From contig JAMCTB010000207.1 of the NCBI GenBank assembly GCA_023380955.1, positions 1 to 5,452 on the forward strand: a stretch of 5,452 bases of DNA. The letters are read 5' to 3'. Source of the stretch: Chloroflexota bacterium. Its GTDB lineage: Bacteria; Chloroflexota; UBA6077. The notes beneath the pieces were generated by a model that was not told the DNA's origin, did not search any database, and worked only from the letters and a program-made list of their open reading frames with translations. Below, in pieces: positions 1 to 5,260 of the stretch; the first letter of the stretch is position 1, and each line of letters opens with the position of its first letter. The position numbers were made by a program, and so were the translations under genes.

Positions 1-272
1 AACGGAAAGAGGTAGTGGCCCTGGCCACGGTGGTGGGAGCCTCCGGGTCCACGCCCTCGAAGCTTGGGGCGAAGATGCTGGTCCTTCCCGATGGGGGCAC
101 CGTGGGCACTGTCGGCGGAGGGTGCGCCGAGGCAGAGGTCTGGCAGGTGGCCCACGAGGTGGTCCGGACGGGCGCACCGCGGCTGATTGCCATAGACCTG
201 ACCGGCGAGAACGCGGAAGAGGAAGGGATGGTGTGCGGCGGCCGGATGGAGCTGTTCGTGGAGCCGCTGTAG
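1..272 (+). CDS. XdhC/CoxI-family protein, 3' part (5' end outside window)
   Basis: The frame is open from the left edge (codons in phase from base 3) and stops with TAG at 270-272, so the true start is upstream; the GTG at 15 is internal. Visible residues match the N-terminal XdhC_CoxI domain: TVVGASGSTP, then GAKMLVLPDG, the glycine-rich VGTVGGGCAEAEV, and the C-terminal block VCGGRMELFVEPL. Family knowledge: XdhC/CoxI proteins bind molybdenum cofactor and assist its sulfuration and insertion into xanthine dehydrogenase or CO dehydrogenase-type hydroxylases in the cytoplasm. The protein ends right after the ELFVEPL block, so it lacks the C-terminal Rossmann-like domain of long XdhC proteins. 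This fits the short, roughly 100-residue form whose partner domain is often a separate gene. The partner enzyme and any second XdhC half would lie to the left. The family call is firm; the client enzyme is unknown. Confidence 0.86.
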   Translation, partial: RKEVVALATVVGASGSTPSKLGAKMLVLPDGGTVGTVGGGCAEAEVWQVAHEVVRTGAPRLIAIDLTGENAEEEGMVCGGRMELFVEPL

Positions 273-311
273 GTTGTCGTCCTTCCGGACAGAACAGGGT
301 GCAGAATGAGT

Positions 312-340
312 CGAGGGCTCGGCCCCTAGGCCTTCCCTCG
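312..340. promoter_or_regulatory. Imperfect hairpin between the XdhC-like gene and the MFS gene
   Basis: CGAGGG (312-317) pairs with CCCTCG (335-340), and inside it GGCC (321-324) pairs with GGCC (329-332) around a CCTA loop; a CTC/TT internal loop separates the two stems. No T-run follows, so it is not a classical intrinsic terminator. It ends 11 bases before the TTG start of the transporter, so it could be a weak terminator, an RNA-processing site or a structure that limits ribosome access. Function is inferred only from position and pairing. Confidence 0.4.
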
Positions 341-351
341 GAAACCCGATC

Positions 352-1608
352 TTGGAGCTGTCCGTCTTGGCGTTGTTGAAGCCCCTGTCCCCGTATCGGT
401 GGGTAATCCTCGCTCTCGCCTTCATAGCTCAAATGGGCAACGCCCTGGCGACGCAGGTCGTTGCGCCCCTCGCTCCCCTGTTCCAGCCCGAACTCGGCCT
501 CAGCAAGATGGACGTTGGCCTCTTCTCCTCCGCCATCTTCGCGGGCTGGTGGATCGTTCTGCTGGCGGCCGGCTCCCTTGCCGACCGGTTCGGCGTCAGA
601 ATCATGATCTCCGCCGGACTGTTCTTGACCGCTTTGCTGTTGCTGGCCATGGGCACGGTGGTTTCCTTCTTCCAGGCCGTCGCGGTGATGCTTGCCGCTG
701 GTCTTGCCAGCGGGATGGCTCAGCCCGCGGTCTCCAAGGGCATCACGGAGTGGTTCATGCCTCGCTCTCGCGCCACGGCCATGGGACTGAAGCAGGCCGC
801 TGTCCCGGTGGCGGGTATCGTGACGGCTGCCACTCTGCCTGTCCTTGGGCTAGCCATGGGCTGGCGCTTCGCCATGGCGGTCGTCGGTTTCTATCTCCTC
901 GCCGCCGCCGCTTTCATCTGGATCTTCTACCGCGAGCCCCACGGCGGCCGTCAATCGGTCAAGGTCGGGACCAGTGTCAGGGCCGGCCTGGGCGCCGTCC
1001 TAGCGAATCGCCGGCTCTGGGCCATGAGCACCATGTCCATCCTGCTGGTTTCCGGCCAGATGGCGCTGACGACTTACCTGGCGCTCTACTTCAGCGACGA
1101 GGTGCTGGTACCGCTGATCCCGGAAGTGGACGCTCGCATCGTAGCGGCCGGCGCGTACCTCGCCCTTTGTCAGGCCGGCGGAGCCTTCGGCAGAGTGTTC
1201 TGGGGTGTGGTGAGCGATCGCCTTTTCCGTGCTCGTCGCCTCCCCGTTATGGGAATCGTCGGGCTGGTGGCAGCCTCCATGGGCGTCCTGCTCGCCAACT
1301 TCGGGCATGGGTTCCCGACGGAGCTCATGGCTCCGGTCCTGTTCGTCTACGGGGCAACCTCCATCGGCTGGAGCGGCCTTTACCACGCGGCGATGGCCGA
1401 GTCGGTGGACCGACGCTACGCGGGGACAGGGCTGGGGCTGGGCATGACCCTGAACCAGTGCGGGACCGTGGCTGCACCTCCACTGTTCGGATTCGTTGTT
1501 GACTTGACGGGCTCCTATCAGATAGCGTGGTTCCTGGCGGCCGGCGTTTCCGGATTCGGGGGATTGATGGCCCTGGTGCTGGCTCCGGGGGAGAAACAGC
1601 GTGGATAG
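352..1608 (+). CDS. Major facilitator superfamily (MFS) transporter, substrate unknown
   Basis: The 418-residue length is normal for a 12-helix MFS carrier of the inner membrane. The N half has a first helix near residues 17-40 and a clear loop 2-3 motif A at 74-83 (GSLADRFGVR). The C half repeats it as GVVSDRLFRARRLP near 285-298, as expected from the internal duplication. Hydrophobic segments fill the rest, with a polar central loop around 193-215 (YREPHGGRQ). The start is TTG at 352: an in-frame stop lies at 307-309, no ATG or GTG intervenes, and the first ATG (433) would cut into helix 1. TTG codons at 367, 373 and 376 are alternatives, and no good Shine-Dalgarno is visible. The stop overlaps the next gene by 8 bases. 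The substrate cannot be read from sequence; the downstream amidase makes a muropeptide or envelope-related solute conceivable, and the XdhC-like neighbour allows a purine-type or other solute. Confidence 0.9.
   Translation: MELSVLALLKPLSPYRWVILALAFIAQMGNALATQVVAPLAPLFQPELGLSKMDVGLFSSAIFAGWWIVLLAAGSLADRFGVRIMISAGLFLTALLLLAMGTVVSFFQAVAVMLAAGLASGMAQPAVSKGITEWFMPRSRATAMGLKQAAVPVAGIVTAATLPVLGLAMGWRFAMAVVGFYLLAAAAFIWIFYREPHGGRQSVKVGTSVRAGLGAVLANRRLWAMSTMSILLVSGQMALTTYLALYFSDEVLVPLIPEVDARIVAAGAYLALCQAGGAFGRVFWGVVSDRLFRARRLPVMGIVGLVAASMGVLLANFGHGFPTELMAPVLFVYGATSIGWSGLYHAAMAESVDRRYAGTGLGLGMTLNQCGTVAAPPLFGFVVDLTGSYQIAWFLAAGVSGFGGLMALVLAPGEKQRG
1587..1593 (+). promoter_or_regulatory. Ribosome binding site deciding the GTG start of the amidase
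   Basis: The purine run GGGGGAG lies inside the last codons of the transporter gene, seven bases before the GTG at 1601. It supports that GTG as the start and indicates translational coupling with the transporter. Confidence 0.65.
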
Positions 1609-2479
1609 ACAAAGACGATCGATCCTTCAAGTTCTGGTATTCCTTCTCGCCCTGGCGGGAGTCGCCGGTCTTCCTTCAGTTGCCGATGCCGGATGGTCAA
1701 AGGCGGACGGCGTGTCGTCCTCGGACGCGCCCGCGGATTGGGAAGCTCTCGCCCATTGGATCGACACCGAGGTGCTCCCGGTGCCCAACGGCCCCCAACT
1801 GCCGCTGTCTTCTTTTCGCGCTCGCGGCCCCTCGGGGTGGAACTCGTTCCGTGCGCCTTTCCCGGAGGTGCCCGTGTGGAACCCGCCCGGGCCGAAGAGG
1901 GTCGGCCTTCAGGCCGGGCACTGGCGGTATGACGAAGCGCCCGACGAACTGGCAGACCTGCGCAGCAATCCCGGTACGTCGGGGGGAGGCGAGGTCGAGT
2001 GGCAGGTGACCCTGGACATCGCACACCGCACCGCGGCAATCCTGGAAGCGGCCGGCGTTGTGGTGGACGTTCTTCCCACCACCATTCCCGTTCGCTATCG
2101 CGCCAACGCTTTCGTTGCTATCCATGCCGATGGCGACGGGTCGGGCGTCCTCAGGGGCTTCAAGGCCACGAGGCCGGGCTTCTCCGCCATTCCGGACGTC
2201 GACGATTCCTTCGCCGAGACCCTCAGTGAGGAATATGGCGCCGTCACCGGCCTGCCGCGGGAGGACGCCCAGGTATCCCTTCGAATGCGCTGGTACTACG
2301 CCTTCAACGCCCGGCGCTACCAGCACGCCGTCGCCCCGGGTGTCCCGCAGACGATCATCGAGACCGGTTTCCTGACCAACGGCTACGATCGGCGCCTCCT
2401 CCTGGGGGATCCGGGCACCGTCGCCAGGGGCATCGCCAACGGCATACTGAAGTTCCTCCAGACGGATGCCGGGGGATAG
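1601..2479 (+). CDS. Secreted zinc-dependent N-acetylmuramoyl-L-alanine amidase (Amidase_3 type)
   Basis: Probable peptidoglycan hydrolase that cuts the bond between N-acetylmuramic acid and L-alanine outside the membrane. Residues 1-30 form a signal peptide: a basic start (MDRQRR), a hydrophobic core at 8-24 and a likely cleavage site after VADA. Residues 31-98 are a linker of no recognised fold. The catalytic domain spans about 100-288. By alignment to the AmiA/CwlM-type core, zinc ligands are H107 (GLQAGHW), E133 (in EWQVTLDIA, matching the family ExxxNLxIA pattern) and H175 (VAIHAD), and the catalytic glutamate is E254 (TIIETGFLTN). RYRAN at 165-169 matches the family's R..AN segment. The usual DPGHGG is replaced by QAGHW and the usual Asn after the Glu ligand is Thr, so it is a divergent member. 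At 292 residues with no SH3, LysM or AMIN domain, wall binding must come from the core or linker. It is coupled to the MFS gene by the GTGGATAG overlap. Confidence 0.85.
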   Translation: MDRQRRSILQVLVFLLALAGVAGLPSVADAGWSKADGVSSSDAPADWEALAHWIDTEVLPVPNGPQLPLSSFRARGPSGWNSFRAPFPEVPVWNPPGPKRVGLQAGHWRYDEAPDELADLRSNPGTSGGGEVEWQVTLDIAHRTAAILEAAGVVVDVLPTTIPVRYRANAFVAIHADGDGSGVLRGFKATRPGFSAIPDVDDSFAETLSEEYGAVTGLPREDAQVSLRMRWYYAFNARRYQHAVAPGVPQTIIETGFLTNGYDRRLLLGDPGTVARGIANGILKFLQTDAGG

Positions 2480-2508
2480 GACTGGAAGGCCCCCAGCGGG
2501 CGGACACT

Positions 2509-2626
2509 CCCTCTCCCTATGGGAGAGGCGTGAACGTGCCCTTTGGCACGTTCACGGGGTGAGGGCCTGTGGCGGCCCAAGACAGCCACTACCCCCACCC
2601 TGAGCCTCTCCCATGGGGAGAGGGGA
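2509..2626. repeat. Palindromic GC-rich intergenic repeat element: two inverted copies with an inserted hairpin
   Basis: The left unit is CCTCTCCC-TAT-GGGAGAGG (2510-2528), an 8-bp perfect stem. The right unit has the same stem, CCTCTCCC-ATG-GGGAGAGG (2605-2623). Flanks show the copies are in opposite orientation: GGGGTGAGGG follows the left stem (2556-2565), while CCCCCACCCTGAG (2592-2604) precedes the right one. A separate perfect 12-bp hairpin at 2529-2556 sits between the left stem and its GGGGTGAGGG flank. Stems of this CCTCTCCC/GGGAGAGG kind with a GGGTGAGGG flank recur as intergenic repeats in many GC-rich bacteria. No open reading frame of note lies within, so a small non-autonomous repeat or a transcript-end structure is the likely nature. 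It fills much of the 235-bp gap 2480-2714. Confidence 0.7.
2529..2556. terminator. Perfect 12-bp hairpin, possible transcript-end or RNA-stabilising structure
   Basis: CGTGAACGTGCC (2529-2540) is exactly complementary to GGCACGTTCACG (2545-2556) around a CTTT loop. It starts 49 bases after the amidase stop. There is no downstream T-tract, so factor-independent termination is uncertain; it may instead protect the 3' end of the amidase message or be part of the surrounding repeat element. Confidence 0.45.
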
Positions 2627-2714
2627 TGGAAGCGACGAACCCGAGGGAGCGACGTTGCGCGAGACAATAGCTGCTGGGGAAACCCTCCCCTCGCCTGGGA
2701 TCTCGCCCTCTGTG

Positions 2715-3788
2715 ATGGTGGAGATCCGGAACCTCGTGGCGAGACGCGGGGACGCCAGGGTGCTGGAGATACCCCACCTTCAGGTGCGCGTGGGCGAGAT
2801 TCTCTCGGTGATCGGACCCAACGGGGCAGGCAAGAGTACCCTGCTCCATCTGCTCGGTCTTCTCCTCCAGCCCACCGTTGGCGAGATCTGGTTCGCAGGA
2901 GAGCGGGTGGGCCACGGCAGTGACCTGGTGAGGCTTCGCCGTCGCATGGCGGTGGTCTTCCAGGAACCGCTGCTGCTCGATACCTCGGTACAGGGCAACG
3001 TGGCGGCAGGCCTGCGGATTCGGGGTGTCGATCGTCGGGTTGCCTCAGAGCGGGCTCGCGCCTGGATGAAAGCTTTCGGGATCGAGTCGCTGGCCGCGCG
3101 ATCGGCTCGACGGCTCTCGGGCGGCGAGGCCCAGCGTGTGAGCCTGGCCCGGGCCTTTGCCCTGGAACCGGAGCTGCTACTGCTGGATGAGCCTTTCTCT
3201 GCCCTGGATGCCCCCACGCGCGCGTCCCTCTTCGACGATTTCGAGCGGGTGCTTCGGCAGAGTCGCGTAACCACTGTCTTCGTGACTCACGATCGAACGG
3301 AGGCGATGCGGCTGGGGGATCGAGTTGCCGTCGTGACGGGTGGACGGGTGGCGCAGGTGGGATGCCCGGAAGAGGTCTTCTCCTGTCCCGCTGACGAGAG
3401 AATCGCCGCCTTCGTGGGAGTGGAGAACCTGATCCCGGGGCGAGTCGTCGAGCAGCGCGAAGGTTTGGCGCTGGTTGGCCTGCGAGGCGCGACGGTGGAG
3501 GTGGTGAGCGATCTCGAGGCAGGGCGCCAGGTGCTGGCCTGCATCCGTCCGGAGGACGTGGTGGTAGCGCCGTCGCCGGGGCAGGGCGCCACCAGCGCTC
3601 GCAACCGCTTGCCGGGCCGGATAACCAGGCTGACGCAACTGGGATCTCAGGTGCGGGTGGAGGTTGACTCCGGCTTCGTGCTGGCGGCGCTGATCACCCG
3701 GCGCTCCTGCGAGGAGCTGTCCTTCCGAGAGGGCTCCGAGGTGATCGTCTCGTTCAAGGCCAGTTCGGCTCACCTGCTGGCGAGGTAG
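2715..3788 (+). CDS. ABC transporter ATP-binding protein with C-terminal TOBE/Mop-like domain, molybdate/tungstate type
   Basis: Cytoplasmic ATPase that would energise a membrane importer. Numbered from the ATG at 2715 (357 residues): Walker A GPNGAGKST at 34-42, Q-loop Q83 (VVFQEP), signature LSGGEAQRV at 134-142, Walker B LLLLDEP at 154-160, and H-loop H192 (VTHDRTEA). After about residue 238 comes an accessory region (FVGVENLIPGR, then ACIRPEDV), then SARNRLPGRI from 294 to FKASSAHLL at the end. That last segment is a TOBE/Mop-like oxyanion-sensing fold typical of ModC, TupC and WtpC ATPases. Tungstate or molybdate is therefore the best guess; sulfate or other anions are less likely. The reading frame runs back to an ATG at 2613, but the extra 34 residues come from the palindromic repeat and show no family similarity. 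ATG 2715 directly precedes VEIRNLVARRG, where ATPases of this type begin; GTG 2712 or 2718 is also possible. No strong Shine-Dalgarno is seen. No permease or binding-protein gene is adjacent on this strand. Confidence 0.92.
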   Translation: MVEIRNLVARRGDARVLEIPHLQVRVGEILSVIGPNGAGKSTLLHLLGLLLQPTVGEIWFAGERVGHGSDLVRLRRRMAVVFQEPLLLDTSVQGNVAAGLRIRGVDRRVASERARAWMKAFGIESLAARSARRLSGGEAQRVSLARAFALEPELLLLDEPFSALDAPTRASLFDDFERVLRQSRVTTVFVTHDRTEAMRLGDRVAVVTGGRVAQVGCPEEVFSCPADERIAAFVGVENLIPGRVVEQREGLALVGLRGATVEVVSDLEAGRQVLACIRPEDVVVAPSPGQGATSARNRLPGRITRLTQLGSQVRVEVDSGFVLAALITRRSCEELSFREGSEVIVSFKASSAHLLAR

Positions 3789-3800
3789 ACACGGGAGAGG

Positions 3801-3832
3801 GGGCGAGAGAGCAAGGGAGCGAGAGAGCGAGG
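3801..3832. repeat. Purine-rich 8-bp tandem repeat, four degenerate copies
   Basis: The tract reads as four 8-bp units, GGGCGAGA, GAGCAAGG, GAGCGAGA and GAGCGAGG, consensus GAGCGAGR. It begins 12 bases after the ABC ATPase stop, in the spacer between convergent genes. Its unit resembles, after rotation, the reverse complement of the second array at 3843 (GCGAGGGA against GCTAGGAA), so the two arrays face each other and can pair imperfectly. Confidence 0.65.
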
Positions 3833-3842
3833 GGCGTATTCT

Positions 3843-3879
3843 GCTTCCTAGCTTCCTAGCTTCCTAGCTTCCTAGCTTC
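3843..3879. repeat. 8-bp tandem repeat GCTTCCTA, four perfect copies plus a partial copy
   Basis: Four exact GCTTCCTA units fill 3843-3874, followed by GCTTC. The unit junction contains CTAG, so TAG occurs on both strands every 8 bases and falls in all three frames of each strand. The reverse-strand acetyltransferase ends inside this array: its last four residues (KLGS) and its stop codon (3864-3866) are encoded by repeat units. Together with the purine array it may form an imperfect hairpin between the two convergent genes. Confidence 0.9.
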
Positions 3880-4343
3880 AGCGTCAGCTCCAGGAAGACG
3901 GCGCCTTCGATGGGATTGTGGCGGTACGGCTCTATCTCGACGAACCCCATCGAGCGATACAGAGTGAGGGCTTCCGACATCCAGGGGACCGAATCCAGCC
4001 GCATCCGGCGGTAGCCCTTGGCCCGCGCTTCCGCCACGACTGCCTCTGCCAGCGCCCTACCGGTGCCTTTTCCGCGGAAGGTTGGCCGGACGTACAACCT
4101 CTTCATCTCGCAGACGTCCTCGGCCATCCCGCGAAGGGCCACGCACCCCACGGCCTCCTTGCCGGAGCAGGCCAGTAGGAGGCAACCGTGCGGATCCGAG
4201 TATTCGCCCGGCAAGCCGCGAAGCTCCTCCTCGAAGCCCTGGAAGCCGAGGTCGAAACCGAGGGATCCGGCATACTCCAGGAACAGCGCCCTGGCCTCCG
4301 CAATTCGCGCTGATCCGCCGGCTCTGACGATCTCATTGATCAT
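3864..4343 (-). CDS. GNAT-family N-acetyltransferase, substrate unknown
   Basis: A 159-residue single-domain acetyltransferase that would transfer the acetyl group of acetyl-CoA to an amine in the cytoplasm. The acetyl-CoA pyrophosphate loop is RGKGTGRAL at 90-98 (the R/Q-x-x-G-x-G/A pattern), preceded by the beta-4 strand EMKRLYVRP at 79-87. The C-terminal motif B region is [16 protein letters not shown] at 125-140, with Y129 in the position of the usual general-acid tyrosine. [13 protein letters not shown] closes the fold. The start is the ATG at 4343, just before INEIVRAG; the same frame stays open to 4499, but that upstream part lies within the MBL gene in another frame and has no GNAT character. 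The start is 11 bases past the MBL stop with no clear Shine-Dalgarno, so translation may depend on coupling to that gene. The C-terminal KLGS comes from the tandem repeat rather than conserved sequence. The acceptor is unknown. Confidence 0.9.
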   Translation of the reverse strand: MINEIVRAGGSARIAEARALFLEYAGSLGFDLGFQGFEEELRGLPGEYSDPHGCLLLACSGKEAVGCVALRGMAEDVCEMKRLYVRPTFRGKGTGRALAEAVVAEARAKGYRRMRLDSVPWMSEALTLYRSMGFVEIEPYRHNPIEGAVFLELTLKLGS

Positions 4344-4354
4344 CGCAATGCCAA

Positions 4355-5092
4355 TCAGGAGGTAATGTGTTGCTCCAGACCATCGTAGGCGGGTACGGCC
4401 CTGGGGCAGATAGTTCGTATCTCGTTGGTGAATACTTCGTGGGGAGGGGCGGAACGCCCGATCTGAGTCAAGATTATCTTCCCTGTCTTCCACGTGCAAA
4501 CCTGAGGTAAATCGCGATCAACTCTCAGGTGAGAGAAGATTTTCCTTCTCCAGGTTGCTCCATCGATAATCAAGAGGTTAGCCCCCTGGCAAAAGCTCTT
4601 AAACTCTTCCGTCAGTTCAGCTATGTCAGAAGCATAGACGATAGTTTCATCCTTTCTTAGTTTCCAGGCAAAAGCAGGGAATCTCGGGTCTCTTGAATGA
4701 GGAACCAGAAGAGGAGTTATCTCCCACGAATCTAGCTTAACGGTTTGGCCTTCTCTTATTGCATGAAATCGGCAATGGTCAAGCAGTTTATGTTTGTTGC
4801 GGATTACTTCTATGGTTTGAGGATGAGCGTATACCGGTACCGCTTGAGCGTTTTTCCCTTTCAGCCAGGTCCGAAGCTGGCCGATCCCGCCGCAAGCATC
4901 GGCATGTCCGTGAGTCAGGAGAATACAATCGATTCTTTCCAAGCATTCAGCTTGTTTCGAGAAGTGGCGGGTCACATCCAAAAGGATACTAAGTCTGTCC
5001 TTTAGCAGTAGGGAACTCTCTCTCCTATTGGATTTCCCTGTTCCGGGAGTTCCTCCACTCGCACCCGTCCCCAAGAATACTATTTTGCCCAT
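4355..5092 (-). CDS. Metallo-beta-lactamase-fold metal-dependent hydrolase, function unknown
   Basis: A 245-residue cytoplasmic protein with no signal peptide. It opens with the beta strand and glycine loop [19 protein letters not shown] (1-19), as in PhnP- and RNase Z-like MBL proteins. The metal motif is [10 protein letters not shown] at 60-69: H61, H63 and D65 are kept, but the His that normally follows the Asp is A66. Further ligands are probably H132 ([10 protein letters not shown]) and D156 (YASDIAEL). Where a final His is common there is [12 protein letters not shown] near the C-terminus, so the second metal site appears altered. Length and ends look complete. It is likely a phosphodiesterase-like or other hydrolase, but the substrate is not readable. 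It leads a two-gene reverse operon with the GNAT gene 11 bases downstream. GC content is markedly below the neighbours (about 45% by hand count over 4501-4740), suggesting separate origin. No strong Shine-Dalgarno precedes the ATG at 5092. Confidence 0.88.
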   Translation of the reverse strand: MGKIVFLGTGASGGTPGTGKSNRRESSLLLKDRLSILLDVTRHFSKQAECLERIDCILLTHGHADACGGIGQLRTWLKGKNAQAVPVYAHPQTIEVIRNKHKLLDHCRFHAIREGQTVKLDSWEITPLLVPHSRDPRFPAFAWKLRKDETIVYASDIAELTEEFKSFCQGANLLIIDGATWRRKIFSHLRVDRDLPQVCTWKTGKIILTQIGRSAPPHEVFTNEIRTICPRAVPAYDGLEQHITS

Positions 5093-5260
5093 ATCAGTCG
5101 GAGAGTCTGCTCAAGATAATGATCTCAGTAGAGGTTAACTGCATCCCAGCGCCCACTGGTTCTTCGGATAGTCGCACTTCGGTTCCCCTGGCTACCATGG
5201 AGCGTAGCGGGCCGGCTCTACTGTACGCCTCGCCCGATCAAAATGGGAAGGAGACCCCTC
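5093..5260. other. Divergent intergenic region between the MBL and lipoprotein genes
   Basis: This 168-bp spacer must contain the start signals for both divergent transcripts. Near the MBL gene it is AT-richer (AAGATAATGATCTCAG, about 5113-5128, and GTTAAC near 5137), then it becomes GC-rich. I could not identify a convincing -35/-10 pair on either strand, nor a tRNA, riboswitch or clear operator. Confidence 0.5.
5248..5253 (+). promoter_or_regulatory. Shine-Dalgarno site of the lipoprotein gene
   Basis: AAGGAG, seven bases before the ATG at 5261, is the strongest ribosome binding site in the window. It fixes the start of the truncated lipoprotein gene. Confidence 0.75.

Noticed and set aside
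1697..2326. Reverse-strand open frame of 209 codons opposite the amidase
   Set aside because: Its composition (Gly, Arg, Pro-rich) has no recognisable domain, and the forward strand has clear catalytic motifs; this is a high-GC shadow. The same holds for 1518-2039 and 3177-3773 reverse and 399-1502 forward.
3801..3879. Possible CRISPR-like array
   Set aside because: The units are 8 bp and directly adjacent, without unique spacers, so these are simple tandem repeats.
4357..4388. Forward AGGAGG close to an ATG (4365) that could start a small gene
   Set aside because: The spacing is only 2 bases and the frame stops after seven codons; the sequence is explained by the MBL C-terminal codons on the other strand.
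4344..4499. N-terminal extension of the GNAT frame upstream of the ATG at 4343
   Set aside because: It overlaps the MBL gene in another frame, has no GNAT similarity, and the acetyltransferase fold starts at the ATG at 4343.
5150..5215. Possible tRNA-like segment containing GGTTCTTCGGATAG and CTTCGGTTCC
   Set aside because: No acceptor stem, anticodon arm or proper T-arm could be assembled.
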